A DNA stretch of 64,000 nt from Batkoa obscura (GCA_030770535.1 JASVEC010000036.1:310001-374000), one strand, 5' to 3'; positions 10,700 to 25,753 are shown, counted from the first letter of the stretch. Made by a program: numbers and translations. Notes: a model not told the origin generated them from the letters alone.

Positions 10700-12225
10700 C
10701 TAAAGGTTAGCAATCACAGCTTTAGTAAAATCAGTGGTAGAACTATTACCACCCATATCAGGGGTTCTAACACGAGCATCTTCAATAGTTTTATAAACAG
10801 CATTAGAAATTTGATTAGCTTGTTGTTCTAAATTTAAATGACGTAACATAAGAACTGAAGATAAAATCATAGAAGTTGGATTAGCAGTATTCATTCCTTG
10901 AATATCTTTACCAACATGACGACATCCCTATAGAAATTGAAATTGATAAATGAATGCATTTAAATTAATTGATATAAAATAAATAAAACTTACTGGTTCA
11001 AAGATAGCAAAATCACGACCAAAATTAGATCCAGGAATAATACCTGGTCCACCGACTAAAGCAGCACCAATATTAGATAAAATATTACCATATAAATTTG
11101 GGGTAACAACAACATCAAATTGTTGTGGTTTAGCTACCATTTGCATAGATGCATTATCAACAATCATGTCTTGGAATTGAATGCCACTAGATTTATATTC
11201 TTCAGCAACAGCACGACAAGTTTTTAAGAAAAGACCATCACCGAGTTTCCTATTTTAGGAATAAGTGGGTTAGTAAATGTTTTTTTAGGATACACTAGCG
11301 TAACTTACATAATATTAGCTTTATGAATACAAGTAACCTTCTTACGTCCATTACGTAAAGCAAAATCAAAAGCAAATCTAGCAATACGTTCTGATTTCTC
11401 ACGAGTAATAACTTTAAGGGATTCAACAACACCTGGGTAAGACTATAATAATTTTTTTAAAAATTAATATTTGTACAAATTATTTTCACTTATATTTAAA
11501 CTTACTTGATGTTCTAAACCAGAATATTCACCTTCGGTATTTTCACGAATAATAGCAAAATCAATACCAGAAAGACGAGAATTAAGATTTGGCATATTTT
11601 TACATAATACAACAGAAGCATAAATATCTAATTCTTTACGTAAAGTTACGTTGAATGAAACTGGTTCAAGTCTAGAAACTGGGGTATAAAGGATACCTAA
11701 ATTCCATTAAAATAAATTATTAGTATCAATATTACAATTCCATTTCAATTATTATAATTTATATATTATTAAAATAATAATTACCCTTAAGTCCAACCTT
11801 ATTACGACGAAGGGATTCTAAAGATTGTTGAAAAAGAGTATCTTTATCAGAAGTAAATCCAGATACATCAAACTCTTCAAACTCAACTGGTACATTAGTT
11901 TCTTTAAAAATTGATTTTACTGAATCAGCAGTTTCATGACCAATACCATCCCCTGGAATTAAAGTAACAGTATATTTTCCTCCAGCTTTATTACCGAAAC
12001 TTTCCTATAAAAAAAGAAAAAGTTACTATTGGAAAGAATAAATATTTATATAGACTTACACTAGCTTTTGGTAAATCAGAACCAGTAGCTACAGTTCCCA
12101 TAGAACGAGTAACAAAAGACTAAAATTAAAGATTAGTTTTATTTATTTATAATACAAATATCATTATTTAAATGAATTACTTTAATACTTGGAATACGTA
12201 ATGAAGTTTTAACAATATTGATCAT
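10700..12225 (-). CDS. IDH1: Isocitrate dehydrogenase [NAD], regulatory-type subunit 1, mitochondrial
   Basis: Subunit of the NAD-dependent TCA-cycle enzyme converting isocitrate to 2-oxoglutarate in the mitochondrial matrix. Seven exons with six short introns. The first exon ([12 protein letters not shown]) and the following R-S-M-G-T form a basic presequence. Conserved blocks: [51 protein letters not shown], and the end [16 protein letters not shown] and G-N-S-S-T-T-D-F match yeast Idh1 rather than catalytic Idh2. Divergent from MRPL17, also mitochondrial. Confidence 0.93.
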
Positions 12226-12769
12226 AATTGAATTATTTTCTTCAAAAGAAAGTAAAGTTTTAATATTTCTATTTTTTTAATTTATTAGTTTATTATCTCT
12301 AATTAATTTTTTGGGTTGAATTGTAATTTCGATTTTAATTGGTTAAAATTAATCTGATAACTATTGGTTTGATACCATTGGTTATTGAAATGAAAGTATT
12401 TTGGTTGGTTGAAGATAAACTATATTTTTAGTTTTGGTAAAATGGGTAAATTTAGGCAATTTATTATAGTCATGATTCTATAATAATAATGATAATAATA
12501 GTAATAATAAAAGTATTTTAAAACTTAATATTATCATTTTATAATATTATATTTAATTTTTATATCTTGATTTTTTATATTAAATTTAATAATATGCAAA
12601 AAAACTTTTATTTTAAATTTTTGAGTCTTTAAAATAATATTAAAAAAATATACTATTAAAACTTTTGGATTGAATAAAAAAACAAGAAATTTTGGGATTT
12701 TTTTTGAACTAAAGTCTAATTTATATCTAACTTTTAGATTTTAAATTGTCAACAATTAATATTTCAATA
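12226..12769. promoter_or_regulatory. Divergent promoter region IDH1 / MRPL17
   Basis: 544 bp separating two divergently transcribed genes for mitochondrial proteins. Very AT-rich, with a run of AATAATAATGATAATAATAGTAATAAT-like triplets near 12480-12510. No individual site is claimed. Confidence 0.45.
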
Positions 12770-13447
12770 ATGAAATTAAGTCCATTATTCAGTCCACGTT
12801 ATCAACAAATCCGTCAAATAAGCCTTCAATGTGGTGTAGTTATCTCACGTATTCCACAAATAACACGTCCATTAAATTCATTAGAATCTGCTTATTGGAA
12901 TTATTTTGAACATCAAGTTGAATCGAATTCCACTCCATTTCCAGTAGAATTATATTTTAAAAAAGGATCTTTAAATGAACGATTATGGAATGAAAGACAA
13001 GTAGAAGGATATCAACCAGAAGAAGGTAAAGATATATTTGAAAGTGAATATAAAGGAAATGAGAGAATAAGTGAAGCAGATAAAAAGAATGATATTCAAA
13101 GTTTAGAAAGAAAGTTATCTGATAAGTTATATTTAGTAATTAAAAACAAACAAGAAAATCAATGGGTATTACCAGTGAAACAAGTAGATGATAATCAAAT
13201 TGATAGTTTACAAGGGTTTGCTAAAGAATTGATGAAAGCTCAATTTGGTGATAATTTAGATTTATTTTGGGTGGGAAAAGCACCTATTGGTGTTATTAAT
13301 CAAACTACCTTCTTTATGAAAGCTCATATTTTAGCAGGGAAAATTGAAGAAAAAGAAAAGGATATAGAATACGCTTGGTTAAGTAAACAAGAAATTGAAG
13401 TTAAAATGGATAAAGAATATTTTAATAAAATTAAAGATTTACTTTAA
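12770..13447 (+). CDS. MRPL17: Mitochondrial large-subunit ribosomal protein mL46
   Basis: Structural protein of the mitochondrial 54S/39S subunit, with a degenerate Nudix fold. 225 aa, intronless. I use the ATG at 12770 (M-K-L-S-P-L-F-S-P-R-Y); the longer upstream frame would need a TTG start. Family features: I-P-Q-I-T-R-P-L-N-S-L-E-S-A-Y-W-N-Y near the N-terminus, a charged middle, and a Nudix-like core with W-V-L-P-V-K and W-V-G-K-A-P-I-G-V followed by F-F-M-K-A-H. The catalytic Nudix box is not conserved, as is usual for mL46. Confidence 0.85.
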   Translation: MKLSPLFSPRYQQIRQISLQCGVVISRIPQITRPLNSLESAYWNYFEHQVESNSTPFPVELYFKKGSLNERLWNERQVEGYQPEEGKDIFESEYKGNERISEADKKNDIQSLERKLSDKLYLVIKNKQENQWVLPVKQVDDNQIDSLQGFAKELMKAQFGDNLDLFWVGKAPIGVINQTTFFMKAHILAGKIEEKEKDIEYAWLSKQEIEVKMDKEYFNKIKDLL

Positions 13448-13560
13448 AACAAAGAACAAGTTTATTGTGAATGATAATAGAAAAATAAAAAAATAAAATG
13501 AATAAAATTAGAAATTTAATGTATATTATATATTATATATTATATATTGTGTATTCTTTT

Positions 13561-14737
13561 TTATTTTAGTTGAAATAAATATTGAAATTTACTATTATTA
13601 AATTGAATATTATTATTAATTAACCAGTTATATTCTAATTGTATGTTATATTCTAATAATAAATTAAGTTCATAATAAAATAAAGTTAATAGTTGGTAAT
13701 AACCACTTAATAAAGATTGATTATTATTATAAAATAATAATAGTTTATGAAATTTAACTAGAAAATGATTAAAATAATTAGTTATTATTATATTATTATT
13801 ATTTAAATTTATAGTATGTAATTGTTTGAATAAATAGTTTAAACTACAATAAATACCACTCTCATGGGGATTCGATTGTATAAATTGTAGTAAATTATTT
13901 AATTGAACTAATAATAAATCAATATCCCATTGAATTAATTGAATTAATTTAAAATAATATAAATAATAATAATAATTTCTGTTAAAATGAAATTGTTGTT
14001 TGTTAGTTATTATTAATTGTAACTCATTTAATAATAATAACTGTAATTGTTGTTGTTGTTGTTGTTGATAATTTGTATTTAAATCATTGTTCTGTAAAAG
14101 TAATTGTTGTATTATCCATTCTCTAATAATAATAATAATAGTAAATAAATAAATAGTTTATAAATTCTATTAACTAATTTAACAAAATTACCTATGGTGC
14201 CAAACAACGGATAATTTGGATATATTTCTAGATATACTTAATATTAAGTTAATGAAATTTAATTCATGTTTATATATATCTATTGAATTCTTAGATAATA
14301 ATAATTCTTTTCTATTTATAACAATATTAATAATAATATTAATAATAATATTTCATTAAAAACATAAATTTAACTTTACCTCATTCTATATCCTGAATAG
14401 TAATTTGGTTTTGATATTAATAATATTCTTAATAGTATATCATTTTTAATAAAATCTTGTTTATTAATATCAATTTCATTAATATTAATGTTTGAATAAT
14501 ATTGTTTTATAGGTTCATGTAAATCATATAAACTAAGTTTGTAAATTCCTAACTTTTTTTCTAATTTATTAAATTTATAACATTCTTTTTCATTACTATT
14601 TAAATAAATTATTTGTATTATTATTCTATTATATAATATTGTTACCTAATCATTAAATAACCAATTTCATCAATTTCATTATCTTTTATAATTTCAAATA
14701 ATTTAAAAATCAAAGGCAATTGAAACAAACCATCCAT
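13561..14737 (-). CDS. Protein prenyltransferase alpha-subunit repeat protein, PTAR1/Ecm9-like
   Basis: Read by splicing four exons; no long open frame marks it. The start ATG at 14737 gives M-D-G-L-F-Q-L-P-L-I-F-K-L-F. Later exons contain repeat-type blocks S-K-P-N-Y-Y-S-G-Y-R-M-R-K-E-L-L, then S-V-V-W-H-H-R-E-W-I-I-Q-Q-L, and S-N-P-H-E-S-G-I-Y-C-S-L-N-Y-L. These resemble the tetratricopeptide-like repeats of prenyltransferase alpha subunits. The lack of the canonical farnesyltransferase alpha pattern and the divergent last repeat suggest the PTAR1/Ecm9 branch, which in other eukaryotes pairs with RabGGTB to prenylate SNARE or ubiquitin-ligase substrates. The assignment is an inference from motif pattern. 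It is rich in Asn, Gln and Leu, with a Gln run near 14050-14075. Confidence 0.58.
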
Positions 14738-14911
14738 AATTTAAAATAAAAAATAAAATAAAATAAAAATATTTAAAAATGAAAAGTTAAAAATTTAATA
14801 AATGTTTTATTTGAATTACTAAAAATAGTAATCCACTAATAAGAATTGCAGTATATCTATAATGTATTTATTATAAGAGAGAGGAAAAGACAAAATAAAA
14901 GTAATATATTA

Positions 14912-15104
14912 TTATAAATAATCAATATTAATTTTATTTGACTTTAATAATCGATTAGAATGTGGATATGATCGATATAACCATTTGAATAATAAATTCA
15001 ACTTATTATTTAATGTTAACGGATGAATTAATTGATTATTGCTATTAATTATTTGTTTAATATCTTGAACATCTTTTAACTGTTTTATAATTTCTTCATC
15101 TTCT

Positions 15105-15170
<66 letters not shown>

Positions 15171-15760
15171 CTAATTGCATTATTTTGCTGTAGAACAGTT
15201 AATGAAATACCAATACTAACATTTAAATTTAAAGATTGAGAAAATCCAACCATAGGTAATTTAAAACAATAGTCACTATTATTAATACAATAATTACTTA
15301 AACCTCTGTTTTCATTACCAAACATTAATGCTAATTTTGGTAATTTATTATTATTATTATTCTTTAATTTATTTAATATAGTTTCTAAACTTTGACTATT
15401 TTCATTTAAAGTAGATGCTAATAATAGAATATTTTGTTTTTTTAAATTCAATAAACAATCTTTTGGATGTTGATATCGATTTATTGTTAACCATTTATCT
15501 ACATTTAAATTACAATTTTTAGTCATTAATTGATTGAACTTATCAACACTTTCAATTAAATGATAATTTTGAATGCCAAAACAATCTCCTGTTCTTAAAC
15601 TAGCACTACCATTCATTGGATCACTTAAATTTTCTAATATAATATTTATACCGTCATTACGTTCATTTAATATGTTTATAAATTTAGTTACTCTTTCTTT
15701 TTTAATTACTCTTCTTAATACTTTAATGCCAGAGATAAGATTATTGACTTCATAATTCAT
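14912..15760 (-). CDS. TrmH/SpoU-family RNA 2'-O-ribose methyltransferase
   Basis: SPOUT-fold methyltransferase using S-adenosylmethionine. 282 aa, one exon. All three SpoU motifs are visible. Motif 1 is N-I-I-L-E-N-L-S-D-P-M-N-G-S-A-S-L-R-T-G-D. Motif 2 is L-A-L-M-F-G-N-E-N-R-G-L-S. Motif 3 is F-K-L-P-M-V-G-F-S-Q-S-L-N-L-N-V-S. The M-x-G-x-x-Q-S-L-N pattern and short N-terminus match bacterial-type TrmH (Gm18 tRNA) more than Trm3, but the target RNA cannot be told from sequence. After motif 3 there is a run of about 20 Asn codons (15108-15168) from a pure ATT/AAT microsatellite, then a C-terminal extension. Confidence 0.82.
15108..15168. repeat. (ATT)n microsatellite encoding poly-Asn
   Basis: About 20 uninterrupted trinucleotide units within the TrmH-like gene. 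In-frame, so length changes alter only the Asn run. Confidence 0.95.
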
Positions 15761-18105
15761 TTTTATATATTTAAACTTAAATTTAAATTCAAACTAAAAA
15801 AGTGTTTAAAAATAAAATAAAGTAAAATTCAAATAAACTCAAATGTTTTTATTCTTTAATAATTTTCAATTTATTTATTATAGTAAAAACAATTCAAAGT
15901 TATTAAAATAGTTCTTTTACTAAATTGTTTTGTGTCTAATACTTTGTTAAATAAAATACATTGATACAATATATTATTTATTATATGTTATTATCATTAT
16001 TACTTACTATCATAAAAATTATCTATAAAATAAGCAAATGCAATATTGACTTTGATTGATTTTAATAAAATATTTGGTAATATATTATTAATAAGTTTAA
16101 TTAACTATAAATTATTAGAACTATTATTATTTGATATAAAAAATAAAGTTTCTATTAAATTAAAAATATTTACTCTAATGAGAATAAATATTATATAAAC
16201 TATTATTGTAAATTACTATAAATTATTATTATATTAAACTTACTTAACTAATGTTATTTCAATCTTATTTTTGTTTATAAATCTATATCCTTTAACTTCT
16301 CTCCTTACATTCTCATTCTTAATATCATTTATAAATTCAATATTATAAAAACAACTATTTCAGTTCTCTCTAATGATTATAACAAATTCAACAACAAGTT
16401 AATCTTATCGTTAATATTATACATTGTAATAAATCTTTACTTTCTTCCTTTTTCAATAAAATAAACAAATAAATAAATTTCAATTCACTTACTTTGAATT
16501 ATTTGATGTTATAAAACCATTTAAAGCTCCTCAATCCATTTTATTTCAATTAGAAATTGTTGCTATCCATAATAAAATTCTATAGTCATTAATTATTTAT
16601 TTTCTTATAATAAAAAAATAAATCTTTAGTTAAAATCTTTAAAAGTTAATTTTCTATTTTAAAGTATTTTTACTTAATAGTCTAGACTTCTTAGATACTT
16701 ACGGTGATGGTAATAGCCTGCAACAGTAAAATAATTTTTTTGCAAAATAATAAATTGATTCTCAAAAGAGAATTTAAAATAAATCAATTAAAAACAGTTT
16801 TGTCAATTTTAAAAATAATCATTTAATTTACACTTTTTTATATAAAGCTAATATGTTAACTTAATATAATATTTAATAAATAAATAGATAAATAAAATTT
16901 CTAAAATACAAAATTTTGTACAAGTATTGAACTTTTTTTTATAATTAAGTTTACTTAATTTAGTAAAATTCTATTTAACCTAAAATGTAATTTAACTTGT
17001 AACTTTAATTGAGTTTTAATAAAATATAAATGATTTATTATTATTATATATGAGTTATCTAAATGTAACATTAACGTCTATTTCGTTTGATTCACCTTCT
17101 ACTAATATATATTTATAAGTAATACTTAACTTATTTCAATTATTAATAATCATATCTAATAATTAAGTTATTAAAGTTAAAGCTTGATGTCATCACTGGC
17201 TGTTATCAAATTCAATTACATTTATTACAATACTAACTAATATATCAAATGAAGTTAATTTTGTAACTATTTTCAATTGATTTTATATTATGGGGTATGT
17301 AATAATATTCTACCTATCTATTATAGTCAATTTGGAACTATTACAATATTAACTTAAAGCATAAAATACAATTTAAATTTTTATAAAGTTAATTTTATAT
17401 AGTTTTGAAAACATTAATTTAGACATTCAAAGTTTTTATTAAATTAGCATTTCTAAATAGCTCAAATTTCTTTAATATACCTTTTTGTTGAAGTTTTTAG
17501 TTAAAATTTTAAATTCTATTATCTATAAACGTTTGGAATAGATATTCTTTTATTATTTGTATATTTATTCATTTATACTATATATAATTTTTAATTAATA
17601 TTTATTTAACTTATAAGAGGGGCCATCTGATATTCAATCTTCAACATAGTTGGTGCAAAAACTGAAACCAAATCGAAGATATCCAATAAAATTAAAATAA
17701 GCAGTATACCAATAATATCCCTTAAAAACTTTTCTAGTATGTCTGTTGTCGAACATATATTTGGTTTAAAAATTACTTGATTTGCTCGAATGGACAAATT
17801 GTACTCTCATTTCACCAAGTAAAGTTCAATGTTAAAATTCGTTTTAAACCAATAATTTCAAGCCAATTAGTGTAGCTAAATTAGTTTTAGCAAATTAAAA
17901 TGAAATTATCATATAAATGATTATTAATTGGATAATGCTCCCATAAACTTTGGCTAGTATTGACTAATCAATCCACTGCATCATTGAGTTATGTAAGTAT
18001 TAAATTTATTAAATCTTTTCTTCAAGTTTAGCTAGCTATCCTTTAGTCCTTTTTAAACAACTTACTTAAGGAAACATCATTTCTTACTAATTAAAAAGCA
18101 TAGTT
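15761..18105. other. 2.3-kb AT-rich intergenic region
   Basis: No gene or recognised repeat supported. It is among the most AT-rich parts of the window. A 63-codon minus-strand frame at 17606-17797 has no support as a gene. The last few hundred bases serve as the 5' region of the LDB-type gene. Confidence 0.55.
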
Positions 18106-19948
18106 ATGGCTAATAACAATTATGCAAATCAAAACCCACCTTTGGACCAAATGATGCAATCGCCACGTCCAGGGATGGTATACAATAATAATAATGTAAG
18201 GCCTGCTAATATGCGACCACTTATGAATGGAAATCAGCAAATTCCAGTTAATCCTGCTTTGGTGCAATACTATTCTTCCCAAAACCTTGCTATGTTTGGC
18301 CGAGGGGGTATGGCTAGACCAATTGGAATGAATCCACAGCAAATGCAAATGCAACTAATGTCTATTAGAGGAGCGATCCCTCCACAATTTTTGAATGCAA
18401 TGCAAGGGTCTATGAATGGACAAAGCTTTCAAGGTCAACAATCAATGCCTAATATGGGTTTAATGCAACATCCTGCCATTGTTACCCAAAACCAACAATT
18501 GAATCAAACTAAGCCTAATCCTCAACCACAAATGCCACCACAGCAAACACCTAAAGGTCCTCCATCTCTTATTACAAATCAATCTAACCCACCTTCAGAA
18601 CAGCAACCAACTCCAGCTGCACAAAACCCTTCTACGATCCCTACTCCAGTACCAGTACCAGTACAGGCCCAAGTTCCAACCTTAGCTCAAGTAGTACCTC
18701 AAGTTCTTCCACAAATGGTTAATCCACTTACTCTAGGAAAGTCAAATGCTTTTGAAAATGAAGGGAATTTAAGTTTCTTTGAAGCTGAGCATTATTTTCG
18801 AACATGTTTAGATTCTTTTTCTGAAGAAGGTGAGAATCTTGCTACAGCTAGTTATTGGAATACATTTGTTGAGAACCATTTTTCACCAGACTCCTTTATT
18901 ATTATGAAATATGATACTGGAAAACCTGGAGTTCCAACTTATAACTTTTTGAGTGACCATCGTATGTCAAGATTTCTTTTAAGGGCTCCATACTCCGTTG
19001 GTGCTACTCGTATTAATTATGTACTATCGAAACCAAAATTTGATAGATATGAAGATGTAGTAGAAATCTTTTATAATAATTGTGAAATAATTACCGAATA
19101 TCCTCATCTTACTACTATCTCTAAAGGTACATTTAAGGTAATTATTGGAAATAATAAAAAATTGGTAGCATGGGAAATTATTATAAATAGTTGCACTGAA
19201 ACTATGGATCGTGAATTATTGGATCAAACATTTTCTACTCCACATGGTATTAATGGAGCTTCAGATCCATTAAATAATCCCTTTACTTTAAATGATGTTG
19301 AATCCAAGTTCCCTGGTGTAATAGTTGACTATTTAATTGATAATAGAATAGTTACAAAGCTTGAGGTAATATAATATTAACAGTTTAACTTAAGCCTAAA
19401 CCTTTTAGGCATTTAAAGCTACTTATAAACTTAAAATTCCAATTATTGGACATGGGGCTACTTCTGTTCCACTTAAAGGTGATTTATTTTTAATTTATTT
19501 ATTTATTTATTCTAATTCCTTTAGATTGTTTTGAAAGGGTACTTGAATCCTTTAAGCAATCAAGTGGTACAAATTCATTTTCAGTGGCACCTGGAGGAAA
19601 TAAAGCACCTCGTGTTACACCTAAATCTAATAAACGTGGTGCAGAAAATGGACAAGCTAATTCTACTAATTTTAGTCATAATTTTCAAAATCCAATTCCA
19701 AATACTGGAACAATGATGTTTAATCATACTAATATGCAACAGCCTATGATCAATGGTCAATTTGTTAATCCAAATGGTAATAAACTTTATATTATTATTG
19801 ATTTATTTACCTTAATTTAGAAGTTACTAGCAAGAGAGGTAGGGGTGGTGGAGGTACAAGGGGAACACGTCGTGGTAGGGGCCAAGGAGGTGCTAAGTCA
19901 CGTAAGCAATCTACAATTAAAACTCCAAAGGGGGAAGGAGGTCAATAA
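18106..19948 (+). CDS. LIM-domain-binding (LDB/Adn1-type) transcriptional adaptor
   Basis: Nuclear adaptor of the LDB1/CLIM family, known in fungi (Adn1, Mfg1, PtaB) to work with Flo8/Som1-type regulators in adhesion and filamentation. Exons 18106-19365, 19409-19478, 19525-19776, 19821-19948. The N-terminus of about 220 residues is low-complexity Gln/Met/Pro/Asn. The LIM_bind domain begins near F-F-E-A-E-H-Y-F-R-T-C and contains F-V-E-N-H-F-S-P-D-S and F-L-L-R-A-P-Y. The C-terminus carries a G-K-R-G-A-E-N style linker and a basic R-G-R-G/R-G-T-R-R-G-R-G tail that may bind nucleic acid. No LIM-interaction domain was recognised. Confidence 0.85.
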
Positions 19949-21356
19949 GTTAATCTTAATTACCATAAATACCTGAATTGACGTGAAACCAAGTTTAAAA
20001 CATATTATAAATAAGTGATAATCAGATTGCTTGTATTTATTGTTGAGACAAATTGGTTAAAATTATTTATCCTTTTAATAATCAAAAAGGTCCTTGACAC
20101 TTCTATTAAACTTACTCTGGAGAGTAAATTAAAACACACTATCATCAAATTAATATTTAATTTAATATTGTTCTAGCTGCATAAAATTATTTTCTCTTTC
20201 CTTCCCTACCAAGTTTTTGATACTTTCATTTAATGTAATTTTGATTAATAAATAAATTTAGCTTAATAGAATTTTATAGTTTCAAATCAATTTCAATAAA
20301 TATTATAAATTATATTCTATTCTAAATTTTAACTATATTATTATAATTTTTTAAAATTAAGAATAAAAAATACAAGGATATCTTTTTTCATTTTTTTATG
20401 CAATATTAAAGTTAGAATGATTTTTTAATAAAATTCTTAAAACATAGACATCACTTTAGTATTCTTTTGATAAGTTCTATAAAAGATTTAATACCAAATT
20501 AATTAATTAATGCCACACTTTAGTATCACATCGTTGCTTATATTGAAATGGAAATTTTTAACTCCATTAAAGCAATTATTTTACAAAATTATAAAATTTT
20601 CAATAATTTAATTTAAAAATAATACAAATATACCATTTATATAATCCTCTTTTTTTAATTAAATAAATTTAATAATTTAAAAATGAAATAGATATTATCA
20701 ATATTAATATAGTATTCCTTTTTTGATGTATTTATAAATGAAATTATTATAAAACTTTGAGATTTATTATAATAAAATTGTTAAAATTACAAAAAATCAA
20801 ATTTCAAGTTTTAATAACTTTATTACTAATATATCTTAATAGGTTATTTATCAATAAACATATTAGCTCTTTTTAGTATTTTTTAATATAAGATTTAAAG
20901 ACGTTGAATTTTTAATATTCTTAAAGATAAAGTTAAAATTGATTAATTGATTATGAAAAAAAGGGAAGAGCTTTTAATATTTAAAAAAAGGAGTTAAATC
21001 TTCCGAACCCTTAGACTAAAAAGTGGGCTTGTTGATAAAAAAAAGAAAAAGAAGTAGTTATTATTATATTAATTTTTTACTATAATTTTAATAACATTTG
21101 AATCTAATCCTATATTTTACTCATATTTAATTTAATAATTTCATATTATTGACATAAATTTTGTAATATTTAAAAGTATAAATACTTGTGGAAAATTAAA
21201 GGCATAAAAAGTAATTAGCCAATAATTAAATAAAGATAAAAGGTGAAGGAGAATCATCCACTACAATTTTCAGCTTAATTTAGTTCACTTAATTCTATAG
21301 ATTAATATAAATTACGCCACTATCATAAAACAAATAATTCAATTTAAATAATATTA
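19949..21356. other. Intergenic, AT-rich, one degenerate MITE-like copy
   Basis: 1.4 kb without supported genes. A worn family member is near 20370-20465. The last 150 bases are the VMP1 5' region. Confidence 0.55.
20370..20465 (-). repeat. MITE-like element, degenerate copy
   Basis: Retains the poly-T / TTCATTTTTTT left side and TAATAAAATTCTTAAAACATAGACATC right side. The central palindrome is lost. Confidence 0.4.
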
Positions 21357-22977
21357 ATGAGTTCAAGTCATCGTTCAAGATCTCAATCTCCAGATCCTAA
21401 GAAATTGAATAGAAGAATTTCTTTTAATGGTAAAATCATATAATGGATTTATTCATAATATTATTAAGATCTAAATTTATAGCTAAATCATATTGGGATG
21501 AATTAAGTAAGAAAAGGGAAAAATATGAAAGAGAAAGAAGCTCATTATCAATTTATACTTCACCTTTAAAGGTTTTAGGCTACTTTTTATTATATGCGTT
21601 AGATAAACTAGTTTTTATGATAAAGGTGTTAAGGAATAATAGATTTACATTGTCTATAACACTTATGATGTTTTGTATCCTTTATTCTTCTTTATTTTAT
21701 GAAGGACCCCATAAAATAGTAATTTTCTTTTTTAAAAAAAATGATTTAATCAAAATAATTGTTAAATATTCCTAACATTTAATCATTAATAGTTGATGGA
21801 AGTAATAAAAGGAGAAGTTAAGTTTTATGGATATTGGTTGTTGCTAGGAATTGCATCATCAATCGGATTAGGTACTGGACTGCATACATTTGTATTATTT
21901 TTAGGACCACATGTTGCTGAAATTACAATGGTAGCTTATGAATGTGGGTCTTTAGATTTTGATATAAGAGGAGAGAATAAGTAATTGCATATATAACTTA
22001 AGATTAAATATAACAATTAATAGATTCATATGTCAACCAGACTTAACAAATTCAAATATTGCAATTACACCATTCTTAATTTTATTGAAAGTACTTCCGC
22101 AATCTATTATTTGGGGATTTGGTACTGCATTAGGAGAATTACCTCCCTATTTTATTGCAAGGGCAGGTAAATTTTTTACAAACCAATGAAATAAAGTAGC
22201 TCATATTAATAGCTGCATACGCTGGTAAAGGAAATGAAGAACTAGAACAACTTGAACAATTAAGTCAAAAAGATATTACTAAATTAAGTTATAAACAAAG
22301 GTTATTTTTGACTGTATATCAATTGTTAAAAATAACCGGGTTTATGGGGATTTTCATTTGTGCATCGGTATAAATTTATTGTTTTATTAAAACAAATAAT
22401 AACTTTTTTTAGATTCCTAATCCATTATTTGATTTAGCTGGAATAACATGTGGTCATTTTATGATCCCATTTTCTACATTTTTTTCTGCTGTTGTACTTG
22501 GAAAAGCTTTCGTAAAATCAAGTCTACAAGTATATATTTTACTTATTTTAACAAATTTAGATTAATATATCTATTAGGTACTAATAATAATAGTCATGTT
22601 TTCAAAAGAAACAATACAAAAAATATTGGAATTTTTCAGACCACGTATACCATTTTTATATGACATGCTAGTAAAAATGATAAGTGAACAAACAAAGGTA
22701 ATTAGAGAAGGAAATAAATCGACTTCAAATAATGTAATATTTATTATTATAATTATATAAATTAATGTTAATAGCTGTTTTATCTTAGAATGAAAGTAAT
22801 GGTATTATACCGTTATTGTGGAATAGTTTAATTGCATTAATGATGCTTTATTTTTTATTTTCAATTATTGAATCTTTAGCTTTAACTTACCTTCAACAAA
22901 CTCAGGAAACAGAATTAAGTAAACTAGAAAAAAGAAAAAAGAAAAAACATTCAAGGTCAAATTCCGTTTATTTTTAA
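21357..22977 (+). CDS. VMP1: VMP1-type ER membrane protein (autophagy, lipid scrambling)
   Basis: Multi-pass ER protein of the VTT/DedA superfamily. In animals, plants and amoebae VMP1 scrambles phospholipids and frees the isolation membrane from the ER in autophagy. Eight exons by GT-AG joins. The start [10 protein letters not shown] is a charged N-terminus. Diagnostic blocks are [16 protein letters not shown] and [18 protein letters not shown], then [14 protein letters not shown]. The C-terminus has a last membrane helix and a lysine-rich tail K-R-K-K-K-K. S. cerevisiae has no VMP1, so presence here helps place the organism. Confidence 0.92.
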
Positions 22978-23734
22978 AATATTAATAAATATGCCTAAAT
23001 ATTATATCATACTATATTATAATTTAAATATAAATTTAGTACCTTTTTTGGTTTAAAATTATAATTGACATTGTTTATAATAGCATGATATTTAACTTAA
23101 ATAAACTAGTATTTCTAATAATTAATATTTTTAAGTAATGTCACCTGATTCTTTTAATAAAGATATTGTCAGAGTTATTTTAATAATATTATCACTATTT
23201 TTATATATATTAATATTTTTAATATTTTTTATTGTATAATACTTATGCTAATTATTTCATTTCTATTTTATTATTCAGGTACCCAATAAATTTGTTATTT
23301 AAATTAAATACTATTTGGATTGCTTTAAATGAATTGGCCAATGAAAGTTAATTTGAGGCTATAGTTTTTTTTTTTTATAAACTCCCTTAATTAACTAATT
23401 TCACCCCATTAAAATTTAAAAATATGTAAATTAGATAGATTACAACATGCTTATAGTATTTTTCTTATCGGCCAATTAAATGATTGAAGTCGAAGTTGGA
23501 CATTTTAATTGGGTAATTAGTTGAGGAGATAAGTTCTAAAAAATGCAAAGCTAACAACTAAAATAAAAATAAATAAAAATACCTCTTTTACAAAAAAAAT
23601 AATAAATTTTTATAATTAAAAAGGTAAATTTTAAAACAATAATAGTTCAGTATATTTAAACTTTGGTTTATTTAATATCTAATAATAGAGTTTAAATAAT
23701 TTCTTTTAATAGATATTTGTAATATTTAACCAAA
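22978..23734. other. Intergenic, nothing recognised
   Basis: 757 bp, AT-rich, with poly-T and poly-A runs. Contains the 5' region of the DED1-type helicase. No structured RNA identified by eye. Confidence 0.5.

Positions 23735-25753
<2,019 letters not shown>

Noticed and set aside
17606-17797. 63-codon minus-strand frame
   Set aside because: Leu/Ile/Asp-rich AT-driven frame with no flanking exons, no family resemblance and no supporting splice sites.
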